A stretch of 64,000 nt of DNA, from contig OY728133.1 of the NCBI GenBank assembly GCA_963277665.1, positions 388,629,962 through 388,693,961 of the forward strand, written 5' to 3'. How positions within the stretch are numbered: position 1 is the first letter of the stretch; each line of letters opens with the position of its first letter. Below, piece after piece: positions 1-12,469 of this stretch. A program made the position numbers and the translations under genes. The notes under the pieces are model-generated. The model did no database searches. It saw only the letters and a program-made list of their open reading frames with translations, and was not told where the DNA came from. Source of the stretch: Viscum album. Lineage: Eukaryota; Streptophyta; Magnoliopsida; Santalales; Viscaceae.

Positions 1-1740
1 TAGAAAAGAACAATGCAAATATATAACACACTTGCCTCCATTTCATTAAAACTCTTTAGAAACTGATCACCAAATCCTTTTCATGCATCCATATTTGAGT
101 ATGGAGAAAGTATGGAGTGTTACACTTCACCGCACCCCAGAACAAAAAAAACCCCCCAAATACAACATCCTATAATGTCATAGCCCCTAGATAAATTAAG
201 GGACCAGGTAACGTGAGAGACAATTTGTCACTATAATAGAATTCCTCCAATTTAATTATTCCAAGACATCATGAATAGAGAGAGAGGACTGCTAGAATAT
301 ATTTGAACTGGGCCTCTCCAAGCAATGAGAATTAATCTTAGACATAAATTAAAGTTACATTCAACCTAACAACTTAGTGTAAAGAATTAATCCCATAATG
401 GGATACTATTTCACCCATATCATACATGATCATTGTTGCACCAAATCAAATGGATCATAGTAGCAACTTCCATAGTAGCTATACATTAGTGAACCCAGCC
501 TGTTAGGTTGGGGTAATATCTACCACTACCTCTAACCCTCAGTCATCAATCCTTGATAGAATATAGGATATATTGTAAGGAGCTACAAAACAACCCCATC
601 CCATAGTGATGGGGGCATTTATATCTCAATTACTATCACTAGGTTCATCACACCCCTAGGGGGTCCTGGAGAAATCAACGACAGTTCCAAATCAACCCCA
701 TCTTGTAGGGTTGAGGGCATTCATATCTCAATAAACATATTAGGATTAATCAATTAATCAATTAGAATCATCATATCCTCAATAATTGGGTTAAAAAATT
801 CTAATGGTGTCCCCGAATAATCCCCAAACCATAGGGATGGGGGAATTTTCATCATCGTCATCACCACATAGGGAATCAATATTTTTTAGGTTGGGAGGAA
901 AATATTGATGGTCAACATCCCATTCATTCCTCCTACCACAAGATGAACCTTTGCTATTTTGGGTCTGTTCAAGAAGCATGGCCAGAAACTACCTTGAGTT
1001 CACTATTTATAGACTGAGATGGGAGGAGAATACAAAAAAGGTAATCAAACCCTATAGGGGTTGTAAGATATAATGAACCAATATGGATAAGGGTTTAAGA
1101 AATTACCCTAATGCAAGAATTGAATAATCACCTTATTTTTTTTAGAGTAACAAGAAAACCAACATTTCCCAATATACCAATCTTAATTTCATCACCATCA
1201 ACGTAGAAAATAATGTGGATCAAGATGAAAATGCATAGGGATGAAATAAAAAAATATACCCTGATAGGAAGGTGATTTTGATGCACCAACTGAGGCTACA
1301 TGCATATGAAACCATAGGATAATACAAAGCCTAAAACCTATGAATATTGATTTTCCACCTCTATGATAGAACAATTACAAAGATAAAGGAAAAGGTTTGA
1401 ATACATCCCAATCACCTCCCATAAGAGGTGAAATTCCTTCCACTAAGGAACGAATGACACAATATGAGAATGAGATTCAAAATCTCAAACACAATGAGGA
1501 GCTACTAAGGGGAAAAATTCCCACAGGGTATCGTCTCTAGACAAAGCCGAATATCCCTCCCCCACATATCAAGGAAGAGTATATCCACCTACAAGAGAAT
1601 CATCTGAGTGTTAGACTATCTCTAGATCCAGGTAGCCATTATACATAAATGATGAATCCAAAGATGATCCTGACTTCCTTCCATTACAAAGATAACCTCT
1701 CCCTCACCAGGGTGATCACTTAGTCTTAGCACGGATCAAA
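1..1740. other. AT-rich leader of the old Tat-type element, no gene seen
   Basis: This stretch has no open frame longer than about 60 codons and no protein motif that I recognise. It lies upstream of the gag remnant of the decayed Tat-type element, so it may hold that element's 5' untranslated region and part of a 5' LTR, but I found no TG...CA boundary, primer-binding site or second LTR copy to prove it. The only internal structure I see is a short hairpin-forming motif repeated three times at about 590-855. Confidence 0.4.
590..855. repeat. Three dispersed copies of a CCCCATC...GATGGGG hairpin motif
   Basis: Near 590-635, 697-740 and 816-855 a motif of about 40 bases recurs. Each copy has a C-rich arm, a short AT-rich loop and a G-rich arm, and the first two are followed by the same ATATCTCAATA-like tail. 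The first copy can pair as CCCCATC with GATGGGG. Spacing is about 105-120 bp. This could be a decayed tandem repeat in the leader of the Tat-type element. No function is implied. Confidence 0.5.
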
Positions 1741-1749
1741 AACCAGTGT

Positions 1750-2910
1750 AATATGAAAACTAGAATGGCTCATTAGGACCCACCCACTCCTTGTAGATGA
1801 GAGGTAGCCCAGATAATAGTACCTCCAGAGCTACTCAATTTCATCAAGTCCCTACCTTCTAGAATGGAAGCTATGGAAGGGATATTCTCACCTATGCATC
1901 GTGAGAAGAAGCCATATCTTGAATTAGTGGATGACACTTTTCCCCCACCAAATTTCAACAATCAAACCTTCTCCACCTTTGATGGTATAAGATATCCAGA
2001 ACAACATCACACATTTTATGTTTTTATGTGTCCCCATGATGGGACCTAAAGATTAGTAGGATGTGAACAAGCAGAGGTGTTTTGTATAGACTCTGGTAGG
2101 TCCATCCTTTGTTTGGTACAATAGTCTCCTAGTTGGATCCATTTTAGGATGAGAAGACATTAATTGTTAGTTCCTTTATCAATTTAGGTATACACTAAGG
2201 AAAATAACAATTGTTAACCTGAAGAACTATAAGTAGTTTGAAAATTAGAGGGTTTATAAATTCATTTCCAGATGGAAAGGTTTAAGCTATTGAATCAACA
2301 TCCCTCTCTGATAGGATAAATTTCTGTAACTCTATTCTGAAAATATTTTGGATGAGCTTTAGAAACCCATGATACTAATGAAGTATTGAGGAGGATTATA
2401 TGAGTTTATAGAAATGGAAAAATTTCTGGAATATTACATTCAAATAACCCGAGATATTTCTCAAATCATTACCTCAGCATAATGGGAAATTATCATCAAG
2501 GAAAAGACTGTCATTGTCACCCTAAAAATAGTAACAGTGCCCATTCAAGAACTTAGGTAGGTCCTGAACTACCCAACACCTCATGTAGAGTGGTAGCAAC
2601 AGTAGAATAATCCTCTACTAGAAGAAAAAATAGATCAGGTTCGCCTGAGACTTAAGGAATGGATGAATAAATCAAACTCCTAAAATTAATAGGTCAATAG
2701 TTATTTTCTTATGGCCATGAAAAATAACCTACTAAAGCTTCCACATCCCAAGAAACCTGACGAGGTTAACCTTACTGATTACCCAAAATACTTCCCTTTT
2801 AATTGGAGGCTGGGTCACAGCATCCAAGATTGCTTCATCTTAAAATATTTCTTCCAAAGCATGGTGGATTTAGGGTAGGTGATGTTGGAAAATTCCTCAG
2901 AATAGTTGAC
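1750..2910 (+). pseudogene. gag remnant of the old Tat-type element
   Basis: The + strand carries a heavily broken capsid-like coding region. The best recognisable part is at about 2755-2880, where the translation resembles the zinc-knuckle segment at the end of Tat gag: a lysine/tyrosine-rich entry, then F-x-x-x-x-R-L-G-H-S-I-x-D-C followed by a leucine/phenylalanine stretch. One or more of the expected cysteines appear to have mutated. Gag normally packages the element RNA in virus-like particles in the cytoplasm. Here many in-frame stops and frame changes rule out a product. The start is only an estimate, because the N-terminal half is too decayed to place. Confidence 0.55.
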
Positions 2911-3869
2911 CTATATAAAAATTTCCTAGTTTGGAGAAGAAGATGATTGAAAAAAAGTTTCGACTAGGCGTGAGAAGAAGTTTGACAACCAAAAGACTCA
3001 AAATATAGTTGAACGAGCTCATTCCACCCTAAGATAACATCTTTTTCGACCCATAATGATCCCATTACCTAGGGAGGTCACAAAAAATAAACCTAACATA
3101 GGCGGAAATAATTGTTGTACATAGAAAGAAATAGAAGAGGAAGAGTTATACTTAGCTCCTACATAAGATCTAACTATTAAAAACTTATTTTCTATAATAT
3201 CCAAGGAATGGGAACTTCCCCACAAAAACAGACCCCTCATCAGTCGAAGAGTTCATATTTGGTTATTTCATCATAATAAACTTAGAAGACCACTTTTCCA
3301 ATGATGAATATGCCTATGAGTATTAGTTCCCCATACCTAACCGGGGATTTGAAGGCTGAAGATGTTGGAGCCAAGGATACAGAGGACAATGCAGGTGTGG
3401 TCAGACCCAATATCTCAGTCACATCCCATTAGAGAAAATATATAAAACTAACACTCATGTTAATGAACTCCAGTAATCCCAAAAGAGACATGGATGTGTC
3501 CCAGAACCCTCCAACGATCATCCATGCCAAGTCCTCTTACACGATCGACTGGAGGGGGTGCTATTATCTAATCTATCCAGAAAACAGGTAAGGCTGTAGT
3601 GACCTACTCCACTAGAAGTAGATTCTCCCTAAACCTATACACAAGAACTAAACCCATACAACTCAAATACCTCATCTCCTGAACCACATAATAATGAGAA
3701 ACCCCACCTTAGGAAGCATCAAACACTAGAATAAAAGCACAACATTCTAAAATAGTTGGCGGTTGTACCAACCAAACTCTCAATATTGAATGTGATCTAT
3801 ATTTCAAAATAAATTAGAGAGGCACTCATCAAATCCCACTAGATCCCATATTATTTCAATAATTAAGTC

Positions 3870-4590
3870 ACTAAATCCAAGGTTTATCAAGTAGAGACTA
3901 TTCCATCAGAATTCTATGTCATTATCTCATTCACAGAGCAATATTTGGAATAGGTCATCCAGGTACACATTATAACCCTATAAGTTTTGAGAAAGATCAA
4001 CAATGTCAACATCCAAATGGATCTGATTGAAAATAGTTCTAGGATAAAGCTCATCCCGATTCAGACCCTCTAAGGTTTGGGATATTGACAAGGTGACTTA
4101 TCTCCCATAGAGATGACCATTCAAGGGTATGATAAAAGAAAATAAATACCTCTCAAGAAGATCAAGATCAAACCCCTGGAGTATGATTGAAAATGATTAT
4201 GTGCTAACCATAAATATGATTGAGGTAGTAGAATTAATCCTAGATGTCCAATATCTTTATGTCCCCAGAGGCAGTATAAAATAAATTCAGCTCTGGAGTA
4301 TCTCTGCAACGACTATGGACACAAGGGATGACAATGTATCTTCCCATGGACCCTCTCATCCTAATAGTGATAGGGATGACCTCAAATTTCTCAATTCATC
4401 TGAAAATGACTCAATAGACTTAGAAGTGGAAGAAGAATAAGAGGACCTTAGGAAATATCCTTCTGTATTTGAGGAAGGCATCCCCACCACCATTGATGAG
4501 ATCATGCATGTAAATTTAGTAATAGAAGAAGACGTACAACCTAGATTGATTAGTGACATCATTCCCCTCAAGGAGAAAGAGATGTATATT
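3870..4590 (+). pseudogene. Aspartic protease remnant of the old Tat-type element
   Basis: At about 4016-4135 the + strand translation reads as a decayed retropepsin region. It aligns with the protease of the young element at about 63.6-63.72 kb: the active-site block ends in I-K-L-I-P where the young copy has I-N-L-I-P, followed by Q-T-L, G-L-G and I-Q-G-Y-D. The catalytic D-T-G itself has changed, reading like E-N-S. The protein would have cut the Gag-Pol polyprotein. Stops at 'taa' inside the block and frame changes make it non-functional. It sits between the gag and RT remnants in the expected order. Confidence 0.7.
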
Positions 4591-5960
4591 TTATTTCTAA
4601 AGAAACATCAATATGTGATCACTTGGAATTATATATAAATCCCTAGACTGAACCCAGATGTGGCTATGCACCATCCTAGCTTACCCAATGACCATTAAGG
4701 TTTCATGCAGTCAGCTAGGAGGATTCACCACTCTCATGCTACTAATATAGATATGGAAGTTGAAAAATTGATCAAATCAAAATTTTTCCCATAAGTACAA
4801 TACCCAAGATGTCTCACCAGTATCATCCCAATCAATAAAAATAATGGGCATATTAGGGGCTTCATCAATTTTATAGACCTTAATAGATATTTCCCAAACT
4901 ATGATTTCCCTTTTCCGATCATATAAATATGATAAATGAAACTTATAGCTTCTAAGAACTTTCCTTCATGGATGGTTACTTAGGGTACAATTAGATAAAT
5001 ATAGCCCCTAAGGATGAAGAATACACTACCTTTAGAGCACCCCAAGGGATCTTCTGCTATTTGGTCATTCCCTTTGGATTAAAGAATCCTAGATCTACTT
5101 ATCAACATGTAATTTATCATATCATTAAGTCCTTCTTGGGATTAATAGAGGAATGTTATGTTGATGACCTGATGGTAAAATCCCAAAAACAATGTGATCA
5201 CTTCACGAACCTTCAAACAACCTTCAAAAAGTTGCGACATCACAACCTGAAGATGAATCCGTTAAAATGCACTTTTGGGGTAACATCAAGGAAATTACTT
5301 GGATTTATAGTATGCCACCATGGAATTGAGTTTAACCCAAAAGATACTATTATAGGCATATAAATTTCACCCCCTCATAATCTCAAATAACTGGGGGGGT
5401 TTAAGGGGACCTCCATTAGATTCAACATTTAATGGTTAACCTAGCCAGAAAATATCTCCCCTTCACCAAGATAATGAAGAAAGGAGTCACCTACCAATGA
5501 GATGATGAATTTCAAGTAGCCTTTGAGAGTTTCAAGCAGTACCTACTTCACCCACTAGTACTGATGCCACTATTGTAAGGAAATCCACTCATATTATATG
5601 TGGACACCATGGAATGATCACCTATCTCCCTCCTTATATAGAAAAAATTATTAAGAGAATGATAACTGTCTCTACTACCTCAAAAAAATTATTTTAGGAA
5701 CTGAGACCCAATATTATAATGTCGAGAAGAAATTCATCACACTCATATTTTTATTACAAAATATGATTTATTACTTGAATCATCAAAAAATCCACTCGGT
5801 CTCTCACATAAACCCACTCAAGTACATCCTTAGTCATCCCATGCTAACTAGATGTCTGGCCCGATTAGAATTTATTCTACAAAAATATGACATCCAGTTC
5901 ATGTCATAGAATATAGGGAAAGGGAAGACCCTAGATGAATTCCTCAAGGAATATCCTGCC
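4590..5960 (+). pseudogene. Reverse transcriptase and Gypsy-type RNase H remnant (old Tat copy)
   Basis: The longest intact piece, 5061-5363, contains the RT motif P-F-G-L-K-N, the catalytic Y-V-D-D box and the N-P-L-K-C-T-F-G-V block, closely matching the young element. Upstream, 4590-5040 matches the start of RT (F-L-K-K-H, P-R-L-N-P-D-V, E-V-E-K-L-I-K, D-L-N-R), with stops scattered through it. Downstream, 5400-5960 matches the connection and first RNase H segment (K-K-G-V-T-Y, F-x-S-F-K-Q-Y-L-L). RT copies element RNA to DNA and RNase H removes the RNA strand. Several TAA/TAG/TGA codons and frame slips make this a pseudogene. Confidence 0.85.
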
Positions 5961-6029
5961 CCATAAAGTACACCAGTTAATTCCAAGATTTAAGATGAGG
6001 GGGTTTATATTCCCATGACACTCCCCAAA

Positions 6030-6450
6030 TATGGGAGATGCATTTTGATGGCTCCTCCCAAAGTCCTATCGGTAAGAACTGGAAAAACCGAAACTCAATC
6101 AGGTTGGATTAGGGATTTTATTTGTTTCTACAAAAAAATAAATTCTTCCCTACAATTTCTCACCATATGAAGGTTGCATTAATAATGAGGTTGAATACCA
6201 AGCCCTCACCAATGGCTTGGAACTATCCCTATAGCTGCAAATAGCCTACCTGAACATCAAAGGGGACTCAGAGCTAGTGATAAATAAAATAAATGGTGAA
6301 TATTACATAAAAAAGGAATAACTGTCCCCTATCATTGGATACATCATAAGACTGATAGAAGATTTCCCTTTTGAAACCATGTTACATCATGTCCCCCGAT
6401 CATAAAATGCTTGTGCCGATGCATTGGATAATGAAACTACAATTTTGGAA
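6030..6450 (+). pseudogene. Second, archaeal-type RNase H remnant (aRNH) of the old Tat copy
   Basis: Around 6036-6440 a second RNase H-like module follows the first, as in Tat-clade elements. Visible pieces are H-F-D-G-S-S with the first catalytic aspartate still encoded, a block equivalent to N-N-E-A-E-Y-x-A-L near 6180-6215, K-G-D-S-E-L near 6259-6280, and an equivalent of the N-x-x-A-D-A-L motif near 6405-6425. The extra RNase H is thought to have replaced the degraded Gypsy-type RNase H activity in this clade. The reading frame is broken at several places. Confidence 0.75.
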
Positions 6451-6759
6451 AACCCTGATCAATATGAGGTGGTATTATACATCATGCACTAAAGTATGGT
6501 ATCATAATTCACCATCTATGAAATGGTAGAAATCAATAAGGACAATACCACCCTAGAGCATGATGAACCAGTATCCACCCCTAGATAGATGGAGCCCATA
6601 ATTTATTATCTAAAAAATGGGACTCTCCTAATAGACTAAGATATAAGAGAAAATATTTGATTTTGATCAGTGAACATTACCATCTAGGATGGGAAAGATG
6701 AGAATATAGTCCTAAAAATTGAGTCTTAGAAGGAATCCTCCTCAGATTCAAGATATAAA

Positions 6760-7845
6760 GAGAGATTCCTACCATCATGGAAGAAGTACATGCAGTCTAC
6801 TTTAGTGCTCATCAGTATGGGACTAGGATCTCCCACCAAATTAGGAGGCTAGGTTACTACTAGAAAACCATGATATATGATTATGTGCAATTCAATAGGA
6901 AATTTGATGCATGATGGATTCATGAAAACTTCATCCATAAGACCCCATAATTGTAACATACAACTAAATATTCATGGCCGTTTTCTGTATAGGGAATATA
7001 TGTTGTGGGGCCATATCCCCCAGCAACTGATAAGAAATTTAAGTACATCCTCACTAATTAAAAGTTATTTTCCAAATGGACTGAGTAAATACCCATCAAG
7101 GAAGTTGAGATGAACAATATCATCAACTTTGTGGAGTCTAGTGTCATCACTAGGTTCAGAGTCCCACACACGATATTAATGGACAATAACACCAACTTCT
7201 ATTATATTGAGTTGAATAAATTGTACCAAGAGTACAAAAATTGAGTACAACCATTCAACCCACTATAATGTAGTAAAAAATTGATAAATTTAATCCTTTA
7301 ATAATAATATATTAAATATACTCAAAAATATGGTAGAAAAAGACAAGAAGTTCTGGCTGAACAAGATTCTCCTTGATTTATGGGCCTACCATACAACCAC
7401 ATGTACTACTACACAAGAAAACCCATAATAATTGGTGTACAGAACAGAGGTTGTGTTTCCCATTGAAGTCTAATTTTCATAACTTTGTATAAATATCTAC
7501 AAACAACTCTCAAATGATGAGAAATCAAAAAATTGGTTGGTTGAATTGGAAAAAATTGATGAGAAAAGGATGTGTATACTGCATAACCTCAAAGTCCACT
7601 AGAATCTGATCATATGAGCCTTAAATAAAAATGTACACCTCATATTGTTCCTTCAAGTATAACTTGTATTGGATATGAGAGCACCAATTATACCATGAAA
7701 AAACCTCCAAAACTATAACCCAAATGGGAAGGAAATTATAACGTGCATAAGGTCTATCATAATGGATCTTACTCATTTTCCATGATGGGCAAGGAGCATG
7801 TTATGGCCCCCACAAATTCTAGGTTTATTAATAAATAATTTTTAT
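6760..7845 (+). pseudogene. Integrase remnant of the old Tat copy, through to the pol stop
   Basis: At about 6776-6900 the + strand reads E-V-H-A ... A-H-Q-Y-G ... S-H-Q-I-R-R-L-G-Y, the zinc-binding N-terminal domain of integrase, nearly matching the young element. The catalytic core follows to about 7440 and includes a degraded L-M-D-N-N-x-N-F block near 7178. The C-terminal part near 7550-7655 matches D-E-N-R-L-C-A-L-H-N-L of the young copy, and a further conserved tail ends near 7840. Integrase inserts the cDNA into the host genome. Many stops make it inactive. Tandem repeats begin within about 20 bases of its end, as in the young copy. Confidence 0.8.
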
Positions 7846-7859
7846 AGATGACATAAAGC

Positions 7860-8300
7860 ATTATCTTCATCCTAACCACATGAAATTAAGTTTTATGGAA
7901 GATTTTATAGTCACATGAGATTAAACTACACAAACTCATCCTGACCACATGGCATTAAACTATACTAATGTTTTCCTGACCACATGACATTAAATTGCAC
8001 GAAGTCTTCCTAGTCGCTCGATGTTAAACTGAACAAACTCATCTTGAAAACATGATATTAAATTGTAAAAGAGTCATCCTAACCACATGACGTTAAACTA
8101 TATGGAATTAATCTTAACCACATGATGTTAAACTGTGTGGAAAATGTACTGGTAGCAAGATTTTAAATTGAACAACATCTCATATCCTAACCATATGATG
8201 TTAAAATGTACAAAACACACCCTAACCACATGTAGTTAAAATTAATGAGATACATCCTTACCGTATGACATTAAACTACACAGGAAGCACCATCTCACCA
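7860..8300 (+). repeat. Tandem array of a ~33-bp TTAAACT unit just after old pol
   Basis: About a dozen copies of a unit of roughly 31-37 bp follow the pol remnant directly. Each contains CCTAACCACATGACRTTAAACT or a variant, with TTAAAC-like cores near 7889, 7925, 7952, 7989, 8022, 8053, 8089, 8124, 8159, 8199, 8232 and 8268. The reverse complement of the core (AGTTTAAYGTCATG) is the core of the arrays next to the young element's pol stop and at 50-51.5 kb. I read it as the decayed form of the same 3' repeat module. More scattered copies occur at 8560-9140 and 9900-10080. Confidence 0.85.
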
Positions 8301-8397
8301 ATGATTCATCGAACACAAGCTAAATCTATGAAAAATAAAAATGAAGCACCCCTATATTTGAGTGTGAGTTAGATACACATTGGGAATTTAGTTATCC

Positions 8398-9720
8398 AAG
8401 AACTACATGTGGCTTGATTCCTGCCATCATAGAATATAAAGTGAAACCCAAAACTCAGATCCTGGGTCCAACAACAATATATTAATTCCAATAATAATAC
8501 ATAAAATCATATGACAATAGTCAAGAATTATTTTATATGTCGGTGGACCTTGTACTTACCGCAAAACATTAAATTACATGGCTGATGTCCTCAACACATG
8601 ACACTAAACTACACAGTTTCTAAGAACTACATATGGCTTGATTCCTACCATCACGGGATACAAAGTGATGCACATAACTTTGTTCTTAGGCCCAACCATA
8701 ATATTCCTCTTATTTCATGATGATTCACCTTCATCATTACCGCATGATGTTAAACTGAATGGATGATGTCCTCACTGCAAGACACTAAACTGAACAATTT
8801 TACAGAATTATGTACGGCTTGATTATCATTACAATGAGATACACAGGGATGCCTAGATCCTATATATTGTCCCAGCCACCATATGATACAAAATTCCCAT
8901 TTCATTTCCTTAAATTTTCTCTATGTGGTGTGAGAACCCTCTTCCATTCCTTGTTTCTCACACCAAGTATAGCTCATGCAGAATTCAGAATTTTGGTGAA
9001 GGCATCCCCACATGATTAATACATGCTGATTTTTGATGGGGTTAGCATGGTCCTGAATACATGACTTTAAAATTCACACCATGATTCCATGTTTCATGAC
9101 ATTAAACTACATGGTTTATGTACCTTTAATGACATAAAACTGTGCATTACCATGGACCTCATCTGAGAGGAACACTATCATCAGTGTTTGTATCCCACCA
9201 CACCTCCATTCAAGAACTACTTGTGGCTAGACTCCCACCATTACAGGATATCTAGTGAATACCATATCTCAGTCCTAGTTCCAAGTGCGACATTCCCTTT
9301 TCATGTAGAGTCACCTAAACTACATGTTTTTTCAACAATTACATGTGTCTTGATTTCTGTCATCACAGGATATGCAGTGAAAAATGGATCTCCAATCCCA
9401 AGTCCAACTATAACAATAAATGGGAACAATTCCCCCTCTTCATATGGGTAAGTCCTATGTAGAGATTTTTCCATTAAAGAACTACATGTGGTTTGATTCC
9501 TATCATCACCAGATATATAGTGATTCTTGGATATTCAATTTCAGGTCTAGCTATAATAATAAATGGGAAAAATAACCCCCTTTTCATATGGGTCAGACCT
9601 GCATAGAGAGTTTCCCATTTAATAACCATGTTTTTCTTGATTATTATCATCACAGGATATGTAGTGATGCTTGAATATCTAATCCTGGGTCCAGATATAA
9701 TGATCAACATAAAAAATACA
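8398..9720 (+). repeat. Seven dispersed copies of the AAGAACTACATGTGGCTTGA module
   Basis: A module of about 50 bp recurs near 8398, 8623, 8803, 9212, 9334, 9475 and 9621. It begins AAGAACTACATGTGGCTTGA, then TTCCTACCATCA and an AGGATATRTAGTG tail. Spacing is 120-410 bp. Its reverse complement matches blocks in the young Tat element at about 57.37, 58.13 and 59.37 kb (TCAAGCCACACGTAGTTCT). The TTAAACT module is interspersed with it. The shared module ties the 3' regions of the two Tat copies together. Confidence 0.8.
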
Positions 9721-9889
9721 CCCTCAACTTTATATGGGATTGAACTATGCTGTAAACCATTTGAGACCCACTCTCACATAGATTAACTGACTACCTAGTT
9801 ATCACTTGTTTCTCATGATGATCAATGATCATGTGAGCTTAGGTAATCTAGAAGGTTGATATGGCCAATGTGATAAAGGGAAAATTCAT

Positions 9890-10090
9890 ATCAGAAACAA
9901 AATCCTTACCGCATGATATTAAACTACATAGAAAATGTCCTTACTGCATGATGTTAATCTACACAACAAACATCCTTACTTTATGATGTCAAAATATAAA
10001 GGAAAAAATCCTGGTCACATGAAATTAAAACTATATGAAAAAACATCCCCACCACATAACATTAAAATGTGTAAGACATAACCCATTATC
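9890..10090 (+). repeat. Second small cluster of the TTAAACT unit
   Basis: Five further degraded copies of the CCTTACCGCATGATRTTAAACTA-type unit lie near 9915, 9951, 9988, 10021 and 10058, with a period of about 35 bp. One copy still has CCGCATG, which supports the view that the CCACATG seen elsewhere arose by CpG decay. Confidence 0.7.
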
Positions 10091-10179
10091 ATTCCTTATC
10101 AAAGGGAATAAATATCCTAACCCCAGTTAACCAGAGCATGTGGTGCTTCAGTCATCTTATAAGCCCCTCAGAACATAAT

Positions 10180-11990
10180 TTATATTTCATATCTTGAGCA
10201 CCTCAGGTTGCCTCCAACCTTCCATGTCCCTTAGAACAGGACAACCAGCATCAGGGGACCTTTTTTTTACTATACATGTATGCCTACAGATCCTGCATAT
10301 GCACCTATGGTCTTCAACCAAATGCATCATAACCTACAAAAGTCCTTTCTGATCCTTGTGAGTCTTAACCTCACCATGGAAGAACTCAGTACTTTAGAGT
10401 GTTTTGGGTCATCTTTAGTATGATTGTCCCATATCATTACTCATGGATAGAGAATCCCAAGCCATGATTTATAGTATTTTCATCTCCTTATCAAAAGGAT
10501 GTTGGATTACTATTGACCATGGGTATCCTAATTAGGATATTATGCAACATTACCCTTAGGTCCATGAACATCATGACCTTAAACTATCTACACTTTGGTC
10601 AAAGTTATGTGGCCTTAAAATTTATCCTTTGATGGTCTAGATCAAAATAACCTAAACTAGTAGCGAAAGAGACATAAAAATTGTTAGGTTGAAAACCCAA
10701 AAAGGGAGTCTAGAGTAAAATTTAAGTATCTTTTCTCTAAAATATTCATTTCTAGAGTTTAGGAAAAAGTTAGAGTAATGGTTTTTCATATATCCTCACT
10801 GTAATAATGTGTTCACTAGGTGGTGGTATAAATTTTAGGGTTCTCGAACCCTTCTTGAATATTACAGATTCCACAAATCACACTTTATGATTTGAGTAAC
10901 TCAGATCGCCGTAACCTTCCATGGCCCTTGTAAGAGGAAAATTGGCTTCAAGAGACCCTTTGTTTGACATTGAATGTATGCCTATGGATCATATATATGT
11001 TTTTATGGTGATCATACAATTGTGTCATAACTTGCAAAAAGGTATTTATGATCCTTGTGATCCCTGATGTCATTGGGGAAGAACTCAAAACCTTAGAGTG
11101 TTTTGGGTCATCTCCGGTATGATTGTCCCATATCACTATTCATGACCCAGGAACTTTGAACCATGATTTACAATCCACACAACTAAACTATTCAGGTGGA
11201 TTTGAAAACCTTGATGTTACATCACCATGTTTTGTACCCTTTCTTAAAAAGGAATGTGACACTCCATTCCCGAACCTTTTGAGAGCCTACACCACATGAC
11301 TCTAAACCATAGGGTGTGGGAATTGAGCTTCTCCATAAAAATTTAAACTGATCTAGGGTTCCATAACCCTTCCTAGATAGATTTCTATCCATATACAACT
11401 TCACCACCCAGATATTTGATTCTTTGAAAATCTCTCATGGCCCTTTGAAAGGAACAAGGATAATCTTTTCTTGACCATGCATGTAAGCCCTATGGGCTCA
11501 GGTATGAGGGCATTAAACTAAAAACTAAAAGAATATCCTCCTTTTATGAAAGGAACTCTAATCCTTGTGAAACCTAATAACACCATGGCATAAATAATAA
11601 CCTTAGGATGTTTTTTGGAAATCCCTAGTTTGTCTACCCAATTTCATATTCACTGGTTCAAACTTTTAGGTTATAAATTACACCACCCATATTCTAACTA
11701 TCTAGGTGAACATGGATTCCTTAATAATTTACCCTCAACCAACGATACCGCCATAAATATTTCATATCTCTTGGAAAAGAGCGGGGGAACCTATGTTTGA
11801 CCATGCTATTGATGCATAAGGGTTTTGACCTACCAACCAAAGATATCTCTTCCTTGCCAGAGAGGAACACCAATCCTTGTGATCCCTAGAAACAACATGG
11901 TGAAACTCATCACCTCAGGGTGTTTTGGGTCATCCCTGGCATGTATTTCCCATACCATATTCATAAATCAATTCCTAGAAGAAATACTTT
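10180..11990 (+). repeat. Four direct copies of a ~300-bp unit in the old 3' region
   Basis: Blocks at about 10190-10490, 10885-11185, 11404-11665 and 11750-11990 share a run of landmarks in the same order: AACCTTCCATGGCCCTT-like start, CAAGGGACC, GACATTGAATGTATGCCTATGG, GATCCTTGTGA, CTTAGAGTGTTTTGGGTCAT and GTCCCATATCA. Copies differ by many substitutions and indels and are separated by unlike sequence. There is no protein signal. I take it as a long-unit repeat in the 3' untranslated region of the old Tat-type element. Confidence 0.7.
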
Positions 11991-12009
11991 AAAATACACA
12001 TAATTTGAG

Positions 12010-12460
12010 GTCCTAACAACAAGATTTTAAACTAAATTGAATATCAATTCCTAAGAAAAAAATACCTTCTATAACCATCGAATTTCTAATCCAAAATACC
12101 CTAAACTATAGTAAAAAAAGTTTCAAGATAAAAGACCCTAAACTACATCTAAAAAAGGACCTATATAAAATACCCTAAACTACAACAATAGAAGGTCTAA
12201 GCCAAAAGACCCTAAACTATAAAAACAAAAGGTCTGAGCTAAAATACCCTAAAATACAATAACAAAAGGTCCAAACTAAAATACCCTAAACTACATCCAT
12301 AGAAGGTATGAGATAAAAGTCCTTAAACTAAAGCAATATAATGTTCGAGCTAAAATACCTTAAACTTGAATAATAGAAGGTCCAAGCTAGAAGACCCTAA
12401 ACCTCAGCACAAAAAAGGTCTAGTTTTCCAAACCAAAAGAGACACAATTCTTTCAAGGTT
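12010..12460 (+). repeat. Tandem array of a ~31-35-bp GGTC...GACCCTAAACTA unit
   Basis: About a dozen units of AAGGTCYRAGCYAAAAKACCCTAAACTA run head to tail. The better preserved units (near 12188 and 12386) keep an inverted repeat, GGTC then ten bases then GACC. The reverse complement matches the motif at 57.46-57.53 kb in the young Tat element, TAAGGTCTTAGAGCTCGGAC, which has the same ten-base loop. This is a third repeat module shared by the two copies. Confidence 0.8.
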
Positions 12461-12469
12461 GAAAACTTG

